DNA of 64,000 bases from Halobellus captivus. GTDB lineage: Archaea > Halobacteriota > Halobacteria > Halobacteriales > Haloferacaceae. Within the stretch, counting starts at the first letter, position 1; each line of letters starts with the position of its first letter. The stretch lies in contig NZ_VJXQ01000002.1 of the NCBI RefSeq assembly GCF_007655485.1, forward strand, positions 62,001 through 126,000, read 5' to 3'. The notes beneath the pieces are model-generated. The model was not told the origin of the DNA. It was given only the letters and a program-made list of their open reading frames with translations, and made no database searches. A program made the translations under genes and the position numbers. This document shows, one piece after another, positions 1 through 8,232 of the stretch.

Positions 1-2
1 AC

Positions 3-245
3 CGCGTCGGTCGCTCGGACACGCTGAACCTGGAGATGGACGTCAAAACCGTCGACGGGTTCTCCGGCCACGCCGACAGGCAGGGACTTGAGAACTTCGT
101 GAAGACGATGAACCCGCGCCCCGAGAAAATCCTCTGTGTGCACGGCGACGAACGGTCGGTACAGGACCTCTCCTCGGGACTGTACCACGACTACAACCTG
201 CGGACGTTCTCGCCGAAGAACCTCGAAACGTTCCGGTTCCGCTGA
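3..245 (+). CDS. aCPSF1-type KH/metallo-beta-lactamase/beta-CASP ribonuclease, C-terminal end (5' truncated by window)
   Basis: This is the last 80 codons of a gene that begins before the window. The tail holds the late metallo-beta-lactamase signature DGFSGHADRQ and a CVHGDE strand motif, then ends in NLETFRFR. That ending is typical of the archaeal cleavage and polyadenylation factor homologue aCPSF1 (FttA), a 3' end-processing nuclease and transcription termination factor. The KH domains and the HxHxDH metal site would lie upstream and cannot be seen. A shorter aCPSF2-type paralogue is the main alternative. Nothing looks broken at the 3' end. Confidence 0.8.
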   Translation, partial: RVGRSDTLNLEMDVKTVDGFSGHADRQGLENFVKTMNPRPEKILCVHGDERSVQDLSSGLYHDYNLRTFSPKNLETFRFR

Positions 246-330
246 GCGGACCGGCGTCGGTCGCCGTCTCATCGCCCGTAGCCGAAGCCCCGCTATCGAC
301 GAATATTCATGAGCCAGACGTCGCCTACCC

Positions 331-380
331 CGACGAACCTTCATCAGCGAGGCACCGCAGATCTCGACGAACCTTCATCA
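331..380. repeat. Direct repeat of 16 bp upstream of mgsA
   Basis: The 16-bp string CGACGAACCTTCATCA occurs at 331-346 and again at 365-380, a 34-bp period. It sits in the 157-bp gap between the nuclease gene and mgsA, ending 22 bp before the mgsA start. It may be a chance tandem duplication or a paired regulator site. Confidence 0.6.
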
Positions 381-402
381 TCGGAGCAACCGTCTGTCGA
401 GT

Positions 403-810
403 ATGCGCCTCGCGCTGATCGCCCACGACGAGAAGAAACCGGACATCATCGAGTTCGCCCAGACCCGGCGCGCGGACCTCGAACGGTTCGAGTTGATGGC
501 GACCGGCACGACCGGCAAGCGATTGCAGGACGCGACCGGCCTCGATATCGAGCGGAAGCAGTCGGGTCCGTTCGGCGGCGATATGCAGATCGGCGCGGAG
601 ATCGCCGACGGGACCTGCGACGGCGTCATCTTCCTGCGGGATCCGCTCACTGCCCAGCCGCACGAACCCGACATCACCGCGTTGCTACGGATCTGCGACG
701 TGCACGCGGTCCCGCTGGCGACGAACCTCGCGAGCGCGGACGCCGTGCTCGACGAACTCGTCAGGAGCCTCGACGACGCCGAATCGGATGCGGGCGACTC
801 TCACAACTGA
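403..810 (+). CDS. mgsA: Methylglyoxal synthase
   Basis: The enzyme converts dihydroxyacetone phosphate to methylglyoxal and phosphate, a bypass of lower glycolysis. The 135-residue protein matches the family length. Visible motifs are H8 near the N terminus, the phosphate-binding TGTTG at 34-38, the catalytic-Asp segment [10 protein letters not shown] (D60) and [11 protein letters not shown] with H87 and D90. These correspond to the E. coli active-site Asp71, His98 and Asp101. The ATG at 403 begins directly at the first beta strand. The C-terminal 15 residues are an acidic tail. No methylglyoxal-detoxifying gene is adjacent. Confidence 0.93.
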   Translation: MRLALIAHDEKKPDIIEFAQTRRADLERFELMATGTTGKRLQDATGLDIERKQSGPFGGDMQIGAEIADGTCDGVIFLRDPLTAQPHEPDITALLRICDVHAVPLATNLASADAVLDELVRSLDDAESDAGDSHN

Positions 811-855
811 GAACCGCGCCGCGAGACTTAATCCGGAGAGCGCCGAACGGCCGGT

Positions 856-1347
856 ATGCGCCGCCGGGTCTCCGTCACCCACCTCGGGCTCGCCGTCCGC
901 CTCGCTCTCGTCGCCGCGCTGGTCGCCTCAGTCGCGGCCGTCGGCGTCGCGCCCGCCGCCGCTCAGTCGGGGGATGCGTCGACCGGATCCGATCCAGCGG
1001 GCGAGGCACAGCGGTGTTTCCCGTCCGGCGGTCACGACCTCACGATCGGTGACGGCAACCCGCACATCGACGTGACCGTCCACACCTCGCTTTTCACCTC
1101 CGCACCGCCGAGCGCGCTCGGACTGGCGGCCGACGGCGTCGCGCTCGATCACGACGTCGTGGGACTCCGAACCGGCGTCGTCTTCGATGGTGTCCCCGAA
1201 GAGGCGTCGGCGGAGGCGGTCTGGAACGCCTTCGCGATCCTCTTCGATTACCGGCTCTCGCTGCCGATGTTCACCGACAGCGTCGACGAATCGACGTACG
1301 AGCCGACCGGCGGCCCGGTTTCGGGCGTCGAGACGCGCGAGTGTTGA
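856..1347 (+). CDS. Secreted haloarchaeal protein of unknown function
   Basis: The 163-residue protein starts with arginines followed by a hydrophobic segment at about residues 10-36 that ends in APAAAQ, consistent with a Sec signal peptide and cleavage near residue 37. The mature part is acidic and holds two cysteines (one in QRCFPSGGHD, one as the last residue), which might form a disulfide. I recognise no catalytic motif. It lies 45 bp after mgsA on the same strand, so it could be co-transcribed, but nothing links the functions. It resembles small exported haloarchaeal proteins that carry only DUF names. Confidence 0.7.
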   Translation: MRRRVSVTHLGLAVRLALVAALVASVAAVGVAPAAAQSGDASTGSDPAGEAQRCFPSGGHDLTIGDGNPHIDVTVHTSLFTSAPPSALGLAADGVALDHDVVGLRTGVVFDGVPEEASAEAVWNAFAILFDYRLSLPMFTDSVDESTYEPTGGPVSGVETREC

Positions 1348-1394
1348 GACCCGATGATTTTTCACAGACTCTATTGATGTTCTTGTGAGAACGG

Positions 1395-2441
1395 ATGGGT
1401 GAACAGTTTTCCAGCGAACCATGTGACTTTCGTCAATTAGTCAATTATATCGACGGCATTGCACTATGGATCGCTTCCGAACCGGGGAATTTCGAGTACA
1501 TTAGCGCGGGGGTCGAAAACATCTGGGGGATCCCCGCTGAGACGCTCCAGAACGATCCCTCCCGTGTCCTCGACGGAATCCATCCTGACGATCGTGAGCG
1601 GGTGCGATCGTTTATGCAACAACCCGCTGGGCAAATCGCCAACGAATCATACGAGGGGCGAGTCGTTCGGACGGACGGGACAACCCGATGGGTACACACG
1701 CGGCAGATACCCATCCGCAACGACGACGGGAACCTGACCAGAGTAGTCGGCATCACGACCGATATCACCGAACAAAAGCAACGCGAAAAGGAGTTCGCCG
1801 CCCTCAATCGGATCCTTCGACACGATATCCGTAACGATTTAGCGATCATTCTCGGCTGGGGCGAATTGCTCGAAGATCATCTCGACGAGGAGGGGACGAA
1901 ACTCCTCGATAAGATCCTCTCATCGGCAAATCACGTCATCGAACTCACGGAGATCGCGCGTGATTACGCACAAACGATCGCGGATCGAGGTGATATGGAC
2001 GTCAAGCCGGTCTCGCTGCAGGCGGTAGTAACACAGGAGGTCGACGTGCGACGTGAAGTCTTTCCTGAGGCGGAATTCCGATTTACTGATCCCGTCCCCG
2101 ACCTCGGAGTGGTAGCAAATGAGATGCTCACCTCGGTCTTTCGAAATCTCTTCAACAACGCCGTGCAACACAATGATACGGACACCCCGATCGTCGAGAT
2201 CAGTTTTGAGGTGGGCGATGAGGACGTGGTGATCTGTATCGCGGACAACGGTCCCGGAATCCCGGACGAGCAGAAGGCCTCGATCTTCGAGGAAGGTGAG
2301 CGGGGATTAGAGAGTTCAGGAACCGGCATCGGGCTCTATCTCGTACAGACGTTAGTTGCGCAGTACGATGGTGATGTGTGGATCGACGACAATACGCCGA
2401 CAGGGTCCGTGTTCCACGTGCGACTTTCAAAAGCCAGCTAG
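1395..2441 (+). CDS. Soluble PAS-domain sensor histidine kinase
   Basis: The 348-residue protein has a PAS domain at about residues 15-126 (ending GITTDITEQ), a phosphoacceptor helix with NRILRHDIRND (H143), and a HATPase domain with N-box NLFNNAVQHN (251-260), DNGPG (284-288) and GTGIGL (309-314). There is no membrane segment, so it should sense a cytoplasmic signal. No response regulator is adjacent; haloarchaea often keep these apart. The codons are visibly less GC-biased than those of mgsA or endonuclease III, as in the kinase that follows, which suggests a transferred or accessory pair. The start at 1395 leaves a 47-bp gap containing a T-rich stretch. Confidence 0.92.
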   Translation: MGEQFSSEPCDFRQLVNYIDGIALWIASEPGNFEYISAGVENIWGIPAETLQNDPSRVLDGIHPDDRERVRSFMQQPAGQIANESYEGRVVRTDGTTRWVHTRQIPIRNDDGNLTRVVGITTDITEQKQREKEFAALNRILRHDIRNDLAIILGWGELLEDHLDEEGTKLLDKILSSANHVIELTEIARDYAQTIADRGDMDVKPVSLQAVVTQEVDVRREVFPEAEFRFTDPVPDLGVVANEMLTSVFRNLFNNAVQHNDTDTPIVEISFEVGDEDVVICIADNGPGIPDEQKASIFEEGERGLESSGTGIGLYLVQTLVAQYDGDVWIDDNTPTGSVFHVRLSKAS

Positions 2442-2623
2442 GTCCCACATTCCGGGGAACACCACCGGAGAATGTGCGGTGCGTGTCGTGGTCCGATCGA
2501 CAGAGGTGCATTCGTCAGGTAACAGAGGCCGCACGAGAGAGATGGCGTGGAACGTGTATTCCGATGAATCTTCGGTATCTGAATTCACAAAATGCTCATA
2601 CCAGTGTACACAGATAATGAGCT

Positions 2624-4195
2624 ATGGGGGCCGTAATGTACCGGGAACGGATCTACGATATCTTTGCTGAGCCCACCGAGAAGACCGAGAGCCAGATCCA
2701 TCAGGCGCTCGATATCGGTACTGAATATCTGGATCTCTCAATCGGCTTTTTCACGCGGATCACTGACGGGAGACAAGAGATTCTGTATGCGACTGGAGAC
2801 CACCCGTTGATCCAACCCGGAGAAAGCTGTCCGCTGGAGGAGGCCTACTGTCGACGGACCATCAAAATCGAGAGCCCGCTCGCCATAGAGGACGCGAACG
2901 TCTCATCCGCGATCTCCGACACTGCCGTTGAGACGTTCGACTTAGGGGCGTATATCGGTGCAAAGGTCATCGTAAACGGCGAGACCTGGGGCACTGCCTG
3001 CTTTGCCGATAACGATCCACGGGACGAGGCCTTTACTGAGGCCGAACGGTTCTTCGTCGAACTCATCGCCAGACTCGGCGGCCAGGCCATCGAACGGCGA
3101 ACCTACAAACAGCAACTCACAGAGCGTGAAGAACAATTAGATGAACAGCGCGAGATCTATCAGGCAGTCATCAATGCCAGTTTCGATTCCGTCCTCCGAT
3201 TCGATACGGCCGGGACATTCACGTACGCATCACAGAGCGTGCGAGAGCTCTTGGGCTATTCGTCTGAAGAACTCGAAGGGCAACCGGTCACGCTCACTCA
3301 CCCGGATATCCAGACGACGGAGTGGGCGTGGGAGAAATTCTCTCAGATACTTGACGGCGAGCCAGCTGAAGCGCGGGATTTCCCACTGGAAACGAAATCG
3401 GGTACTATCGTCTATACGGATATTCGAGGGGTACCGATCTACGACGGGAGTATTCTGGAGTCGGAACGTTCAGCGGACGATATCGTCGGGATACAAGTAT
3501 TGGTTCGTGACGCGAGCGACCGCCGCCAACGAGAAGGACTCATCAGCGTGATCAACCGAGTCCTTCGTCACAACGTGCGAAACGAAATGACCGTCATTCG
3601 CGGCTGGGCCGATATACTTGCGGAGGAACTGGACGCGAGCGGGGCCGAAAAAGCGGCAGTCATCAGTGGGGCTGCGACGCGGTTACTTGACCTGACAGAG
3701 TCTGCACAACAGATTGAGCAGTATCGTGAACTCACACCTGAGTTAGGACCGCTGAATCTCATTCCCGTGGTTGAGCGCATCGTGGCGGAGTGTGAAACAC
3801 GATATCCAGACGTTTCAGTGACTGTTACCTCGCCAGAGAGAGCGATTGCGGAGACCCTTCCACGCGTCGAAATTGCACTGTTTGAACTCATAGACAACGC
3901 CGCGAAACACGGAGGAGAGCCCGCAACGGTCGGGGTAAACGTGGGCGTTACTGATCGGCATATCACACTGCGCGTGAGTGACTGTGGCTCGGGGCTTCCA
4001 AATGTGGAACGAGCCGTGTTGGAATCTGGGAGGGAGACACCACTCGTTCATGGACAGGGGCTCGGACTGTGGCTGAGTTACTGGATCATCACGACATTAG
4101 ACGGAGAGATCGAAGTCGTCGAATACCAGCAGGGGACGACAATTGAAATTCGGTTACCGAAACCGCCAGCGGACCGATGTACCACCGGTGGATAG
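2624..4195 (+). CDS. GAF-PAS sensor histidine kinase
   Basis: The 523-residue cytoplasmic kinase has a GAF domain (about 20-158), a connecting helix, a PAS domain (about 175-300), a phosphoacceptor helix with NRVLRHNVRNE (H316), and a C-terminal ATPase domain with FELIDNAAKHGG, DCGSGLPN and GQGLGLWLSY. The GAF cysteines in the segment around residues 69-77 could bind a ligand, but that is inference. ATG at 2624 is used; ATG at 2636 four codons later is equally possible. It follows the first kinase after a 182-bp gap and shares its lower GC codon use. It ends exactly against the convergent endonuclease III gene. Confidence 0.92.
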   Translation: MGAVMYRERIYDIFAEPTEKTESQIHQALDIGTEYLDLSIGFFTRITDGRQEILYATGDHPLIQPGESCPLEEAYCRRTIKIESPLAIEDANVSSAISDTAVETFDLGAYIGAKVIVNGETWGTACFADNDPRDEAFTEAERFFVELIARLGGQAIERRTYKQQLTEREEQLDEQREIYQAVINASFDSVLRFDTAGTFTYASQSVRELLGYSSEELEGQPVTLTHPDIQTTEWAWEKFSQILDGEPAEARDFPLETKSGTIVYTDIRGVPIYDGSILESERSADDIVGIQVLVRDASDRRQREGLISVINRVLRHNVRNEMTVIRGWADILAEELDASGAEKAAVISGAATRLLDLTESAQQIEQYRELTPELGPLNLIPVVERIVAECETRYPDVSVTVTSPERAIAETLPRVEIALFELIDNAAKHGGEPATVGVNVGVTDRHITLRVSDCGSGLPNVERAVLESGRETPLVHGQGLGLWLSYWIITTLDGEIEVVEYQQGTTIEIRLPKPPADRCTTGG

Positions 4196-5023
4196 CTACG
4201 TTGCATCAGCGGGATCGACGACGGACTCGTCGACCTCGTCGACGCCGACGCGGTCGCATAGATCGTACAGCGGGCACGCCTCGGGGCCATCCAGACACGC
4301 GGGCTTCCGCGCCGTGCAGTACTCGCGGCCGAACTGGATCATCGCCGTGTGACCGAACCCGCATTTCTGCCCCGGGACATCGGCCTCGAGACGCTCGCGG
4401 ACCGTCTCGTGATCGGCATCGGCGGGGGCGAGTCCCATCCGCCGAACGATCCGATGAACGTGCGTATCGACGGGGAAGACGCCGTCGCGGCCGCCCGCGA
4501 AGAGGAGCACGCAGTCGGCGGTCTTCGGCCCGACGCCGTGGATGTCGAGCAAGGTATCGCGGACCGCCTCGGGCTCGCCCTCGCGTACGAACGCGTCGAA
4601 CCCCTGCCTGCCGCCGTACTCCTCGCGGATTCGCTCGGCCGCGCCGATGATCATCGCCGACTTTTGGTTATAGAGTCCCGCCGACGAGATCGTCTCCGCG
4701 AGTTCCGACTGTTCTGCGTCGGCGAGAGCGGCCACGAGGTCCCCGTCGTCACCGCTCGAACCTGATTCGCTGCCGTCGGAAGCGTATCGCTCCATCAGCG
4801 CGTCGTGCGCGGGCTGGCTCGCGACGTCGCTCGTGTTTTGTGAGAGAATCGTGCGGACGAGCGACTCGAAGGCGTCCTTGCCGCCGTAGGTCTTCTGCCA
4901 GTACAGCTCTCCAAGTTCGTCGACGACGGCCTCCGCGCGTATTCCGGCCTCGCCGGGCTCGAACGAGGCGTCCACGCCGCCCTCGTCGCCGCCGCTGATG
5001 TTCTCCCGGGGTTCGTCGGGCAT
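4196..5023 (-). CDS. nth: Endonuclease III (DNA glycosylase/AP lyase)
   Basis: This base-excision repair glycosylase removes oxidised pyrimidines. From the chosen ATG at 5023 the protein has 275 residues. The helix-hairpin-helix LLDIHGVGPKTAD carries the catalytic Lys167, and FPVDTHVHRI carries Asp186. The iron-sulfur cysteines are C236, C243, C250 and C256 with spacing C-x6-C-x6-C-x5-C. The E. coli enzyme has C-x6-C-x2-C-x5-C, so there are four extra residues in the middle. A disordered acidic stretch of about 20 residues interrupts the first helical region. An upstream in-frame ATG at 5182 would overlap the DUF371 gene and is rejected. The gene is convergent with the kinase. Confidence 0.92.
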   Translation of the reverse strand: MPDEPRENISGGDEGGVDASFEPGEAGIRAEAVVDELGELYWQKTYGGKDAFESLVRTILSQNTSDVASQPAHDALMERYASDGSESGSSGDDGDLVAALADAEQSELAETISSAGLYNQKSAMIIGAAERIREEYGGRQGFDAFVREGEPEAVRDTLLDIHGVGPKTADCVLLFAGGRDGVFPVDTHVHRIVRRMGLAPADADHETVRERLEADVPGQKCGFGHTAMIQFGREYCTARKPACLDGPEACPLYDLCDRVGVDEVDESVVDPADAT

Positions 5024-5044
5024 ACGGGCGGCTTGGGAGCGGGG

Positions 5045-5054
5045 AGAAAAAAGC
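5045..5054 (-). terminator. Poly-T terminator after the DUF371 gene
   Basis: On the minus strand a run of six T (plus-strand A at 5047-5052), flanked by GC-rich DNA, lies about 50 nt past the DUF371 stop and just before the nth start. It fits an archaeal U-tract terminator. Confidence 0.45.
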
Positions 5055-5102
5055 GGTCCGGCTCGCGGGTCGCGGTCCTCTCCCACGACGCCGACACGGC
5101 CG

Positions 5103-5543
5103 TTACTCCGCGTCGACGACCAATTCGAACCGAAGGTCGGCCCCGCTCGCGAGCGCGTCGACGAGGTCGCGGTCGACGTCACCGGCGGCCGCGTCGCCGC
5201 CGACGAGGACCGTCCGATCGTCGACGTAATCGCTCGTCCGACCGACGTGGCTCCGCTCGTTTTCGAAGGAGAGATCGGGGTGTCCGCCTCCGGTGACCGT
5301 TTGGGTGTGGGTTTCGTCCTCGGCCGTGATCGCCGTGAGTGTCGCGGTGATCGTCGCCTTGGGATCGCGGCACGCCTCGACGAACGCCTCGTCGAAGTCC
5401 GCGGGGACGCGGTCGGCCTCGACGGCGAGGATGCAGTCCCCGGCCGGTGTGAGCCAGTCGTCGCTCGTCACCTCGAAGGTGCTCGCGTGTTCGGCAGTCA
5501 CGTTCTCGTGGCCGCGTGCGTGAACGACCTCTCGCGCTTTCAT
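5103..5543 (-). CDS. DUF371 family protein
   Basis: The 146-residue protein fits the archaeal DUF371 family in length and pattern. It opens with REVVHARGHENVTAEHASTFEV and has the central segment GGGHPDLSFENERSHVGRTSDY. The function of the family is not known. The compact beta-rich sequence has no signal or membrane segment, so it is cytoplasmic. It lies upstream of nth on the same strand, with a poly-T tract between them that argues for separate transcripts. The ATG at 5543 places the start immediately at the first strand of the domain. Confidence 0.85.
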   Translation of the reverse strand: MKAREVVHARGHENVTAEHASTFEVTSDDWLTPAGDCILAVEADRVPADFDEAFVEACRDPKATITATLTAITAEDETHTQTVTGGGHPDLSFENERSHVGRTSDYVDDRTVLVGGDAAAGDVDRDLVDALASGADLRFELVVDAE

Positions 5544-5877
5544 ACCCCTCGCTCCGCGACCGGGCGGTAAGTTTCACTCGGTCCTTCCGCCCTCGATTCG
5601 TAACCGTGTGATACGATACCAAGTTTCTTTATATAGCTCTCCAACGGAGTGAGAAGTACTCACACGGGTCGTACGAGGGGTGTGCGAGAGGTTTTCAGCC
5701 ACTTTGCCCACCGATAGATTTATATTTGGTAGACATCAATGAATAGTCACCAGAGCGCCTCCGGCGTTCCGGCGGCACAGCACGCAGAATGATCGGAAAT
5801 TCTTATCCACGGTTGACAGCGATCGACGAGCGGCCGCCACGGTCCGGAGCGGTGATGGTATCGAGGATTGATCACGT
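5544..5877. promoter_or_regulatory. Divergent promoter region with two TATA-like elements and a long leader
   Basis: This gap of about 330 bp separates the divergently read DUF371 and coiled-coil genes. It is AT-richer than the genes. Two TATA-like elements point toward the coiled-coil gene: CTTTATATAG at 5627-5636 and GATTTATATTTGG at 5717-5729. If the second is used, transcription would begin near 5745 and give a leader of about 130 nt; from the first the leader would be over 200 nt. That is long for a haloarchaeal mRNA. No other gene is visible here. Confidence 0.55.
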
Positions 5878-6801
5878 ATGGTGACGCAGCAAGACGTTCT
5901 TGACGAATACGACGTACAGGCACTGAAAGAAGCAGACAACATCGAGCTTACCGACGAGAAGCTCGAAAACGGCTCGAAAGGGCAACTCATCAAGGTCGCC
6001 GGACAGCTCCGGGACCGACGAAACGACCTGAACCAGATGGCGTCCGAGCGCGCTTCCAAGCGCGACGACCTGAACGCCAAAACCCGCGAGAAGGTCGACG
6101 AGGCCCAGGAGCACCGCGAGAAACGCGACGAGCTCAACGAGCAGGTCCAAGAGCACAAAGAGAGCCGAAACGAGCTCAACGCGAAGGCCAACGAGCTGTT
6201 CGACAAGGTCGAGGAGATGAAGTCCGACCTGGAGCTCGACGACGGCAAGGACATCGAGGAGCTCCAAGAGGAGATCGAGCAGCTCGAGTTCCGTCAGCAG
6301 ACCGAGGTCCTCTCGACGGAGGACGAGCGCGAACTCATCGAGAAGATCGAGGACAAGCGCGAGGAGCTCAGCCAGAAAAAGGAGAAAGTCGACGACAGCG
6401 GTGAACTCGAAGAGCTCATCGAAGAGGCCGAAGAGGTCCGATCGGAGGCGTCCCAGCACCACCAGAAGGTGACGGAACTCGCCGACGAGGCCCAAGAGCA
6501 TCACAACCAGATGATCGAGGCCTACCGCGAGGCCGACGACATCCGCGACGAGGCCGACGCGATGCACGAGCTGTTCGTCGAGGCCCAGGAGGCAGCCGAC
6601 CGCCACCACGAAGACTTCGTCCGCGTCCAGAAGCGTCTCCGCGAGCTCGACAAGCAGGAAGAGCAGGAACGCGAGGACGAGCGCTCCGAGAAGCGCGAGG
6701 CCGCAAAGGAAGAGGCCGAGGAGATCTACCAGAAGTTCAAGGAAGGCGAGACCCTCGACACCGAGGACCTGATGAAGCTCCAGAAGACGGGGCTTCTCTA
6801 A
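5878..6801 (+). CDS. Long coiled-coil protein (haloarchaeal conserved)
   Basis: The 307-residue protein is almost entirely charged heptad-like helix from about residue 20 to 295, very rich in Glu, Lys, Arg and Asp, with no signal peptide and no membrane segment. Such proteins are conserved in haloarchaea and often labelled only 'coiled-coil protein'; some are misnamed phosphoserine phosphatases. The short N-terminal part may be a small globular cap. The C-terminal 35 residues have the composition of a separate helix ending in TGLL. Codons are highly biased (GAG, CTC, AAG), which suggests strong expression. A structural or nucleic-acid-associated role is possible but not shown. Confidence 0.85.
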   Translation: MVTQQDVLDEYDVQALKEADNIELTDEKLENGSKGQLIKVAGQLRDRRNDLNQMASERASKRDDLNAKTREKVDEAQEHREKRDELNEQVQEHKESRNELNAKANELFDKVEEMKSDLELDDGKDIEELQEEIEQLEFRQQTEVLSTEDERELIEKIEDKREELSQKKEKVDDSGELEELIEEAEEVRSEASQHHQKVTELADEAQEHHNQMIEAYREADDIRDEADAMHELFVEAQEAADRHHEDFVRVQKRLRELDKQEEQEREDERSEKREAAKEEAEEIYQKFKEGETLDTEDLMKLQKTGLL

Positions 6802-6825
6802 GCCGGACGACGCCGGAGTCTGCGG

Positions 6826-6856
6826 CCGTTTTCTGTTTTCGTTTTTCCGTATTTCC
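6826..6856 (+). terminator. U-rich terminator after the coiled-coil gene
   Basis: Four clustered T tracts (TTTT, TTTT, TTTTT, TTT) lie 25-55 bp past the stop in otherwise GC-rich DNA, preceded by a CGGACGACGCCG-type GC stretch. This fits the oligo-U termination used by archaeal RNA polymerase. Confidence 0.6.
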
Positions 6857-6971
6857 TCGTCCAGCGAGGGCGACGTACCGCGTTCTCTGGGGAGTGATAC
6901 GTCGCGTTCCCCGACGGCAGCGACCGCCGAAGACGACAGCAATCAGAACCGCCCGGCGGATCGGTGACCGA

Positions 6972-6981
6972 GAGACATTTA
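6972..6981 (+). promoter_or_regulatory. TATA-like element of the DUF373 gene
   Basis: An ACATTTAACC element lies about 30 bp upstream of the GTG at 7006. The spacing fits a leaderless transcript that begins at or near that codon, and it supports the shorter start over the GTG at 6964. Confidence 0.5.
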
Positions 6982-7005
6982 ACCGAGTCAATCATTCACA
7001 CGACC

Positions 7006-8112
7006 GTGACAACGCTGGTCCTCTGCGTCGACCGATCCAACGACATCGGTCGAACCGCCGGGTTGGAGCTTCCAATTGTCGGGTGGGAGGCCGTTCAATC
7101 CCTCGTGACCGACATCGGACTGGTCGACCCGGAGGATTCGAGCGTCAACTGCTTACTGGAGACGCTGCGCGTCGCCCGCGGCCTCCGCGACGGCCGCGAG
7201 GAGACCGTCGTCGCTGTCGTCTCCGGCGGCAGCGACTCCCTGGTGAGCGCGGATCGTTCGCTGTCGGCACAGGTGGACGCCCTCGTCGACACCTACGATC
7301 CCGACTCGGCGATCGTCGTCATCGACTCGGCCAACGACGAGCGCGTGGTTCCGGTCATCGAGAGCCGCGTGCGGATCGACTCCGTCGACCGGGTCGTCGT
7401 CCGCCAGGCGCACGACATCGAATCGACCTACTACCTCCTCAAGCAGTTCTTGGCGGATGAGGAACTCCGCGCGACGGTTCTCGTCCCGCTCGGTGCGACG
7501 CTGCTTCTCCTTCCGATCCTCCTCACGCAGTTCGCCCCGGCGGTCGCACTGGCGAGCATCGCGGCGCTCTTGGGTGCGGTGCTTCTGTACAAGGGACTCG
7601 CGATCGACGAACTCCTCTCGGAGGTTCCGGAGCGGGTCCAGGAGGCGTTGTACTCCGGCCGTGTCTCCGTCGTCACCTATGCGGTCAGCCTCGGACTGGG
7701 GCTCGTGGGTATCTTTCTCGGTGCGCTCTCGGTCTCGCCGCAGGTGGGCCCCGAGTCGGTCGTCGTCCGGACGATGCAGTTCACTTACAGCGCCGTGCCG
7801 TGGCTGGCGCTCGCCGCGCTCACCGCGAGCGCCGGTCGACTGCTCGATGAGCTCATCGGCACCGACGGGATCAGCACGCCGTATCTGAACCTCCCGTTCG
7901 GGGTCATCGCGCTCGGGTTGGTCGTCCGCGGGTTCGCCGGGTGGTTCCTTCAGCGGGAGGCCGTCCTCGCCGACCCAGTCCTGTGGCGGTTCGTGGTGAC
8001 TCCCCAGCAGCGGCTCGCGGCGTTCATCGTCGCTGGAATCGTCGTCAGCGTCGTCGGCGTCAGAGTCGCCGCGAGCGTCAGCGGCGAGTCAGTCGAGGAC
8101 GTCCCACAGTAA
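7006..8112 (+). CDS. DUF373 family membrane protein
   Basis: The 368-residue protein begins MTTLVLCVDRSNDIGRTAG, the usual start of the archaeal DUF373 family. A soluble alpha/beta N-terminal domain spans about residues 1-150 with the SGGSDS and VIDSANDERVVP segments. Six or so hydrophobic segments follow from about residue 155 to 355. The family function is unknown. The GTG at 7006 is preferred because the family begins there and a TATA-like element lies 30 bp upstream. The last codons, encoding VEDVPQ and the stop, form the first unit of a 25-bp tandem repeat that continues beyond the gene. Confidence 0.88.
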   Translation: MTTLVLCVDRSNDIGRTAGLELPIVGWEAVQSLVTDIGLVDPEDSSVNCLLETLRVARGLRDGREETVVAVVSGGSDSLVSADRSLSAQVDALVDTYDPDSAIVVIDSANDERVVPVIESRVRIDSVDRVVVRQAHDIESTYYLLKQFLADEELRATVLVPLGATLLLLPILLTQFAPAVALASIAALLGAVLLYKGLAIDELLSEVPERVQEALYSGRVSVVTYAVSLGLGLVGIFLGALSVSPQVGPESVVVRTMQFTYSAVPWLALAALTASAGRLLDELIGTDGISTPYLNLPFGVIALGLVVRGFAGWFLQREAVLADPVLWRFVVTPQQRLAAFIVAGIVVSVVGVRVAASVSGESVEDVPQ

Positions 8113-8191
8113 GTCGGTCGACGATATCGCACAGTATGTCAGTCGACGATATCGCACAGTAAGTCGATTGAGGACGTCGCGCAGTGAATCG
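8092..8191. repeat. Four tandem 25-bp repeats built on the 3' end of the DUF373 gene
   Basis: Four units run without gaps at 8092-8116, 8117-8141, 8142-8166 and 8167-8191. Read from its own first codon, each unit encodes a variant of the gene's tail: VEDVPQ-stop (TAA), VDDIAQ followed by TAT, VDDIAQ-stop (TAA) and IEDVAQ-stop (TGA). Because 25 is not a multiple of three, successive units lie in different frames. Only the first unit is in frame with the gene. Confidence 0.9.
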
Positions 8192-8232
8192 TCGCGAGTA
8201 TAGTGACCCGTCCTAGCGGCGCGCGCCGACCG

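Noticed and set aside
8092-8191. The 25-bp tandem repeats as a CRISPR or origin iteron array
   Set aside because: Units abut with no spacers, and there is no cas or initiator gene nearby. Their link to the gene tail explains them better.
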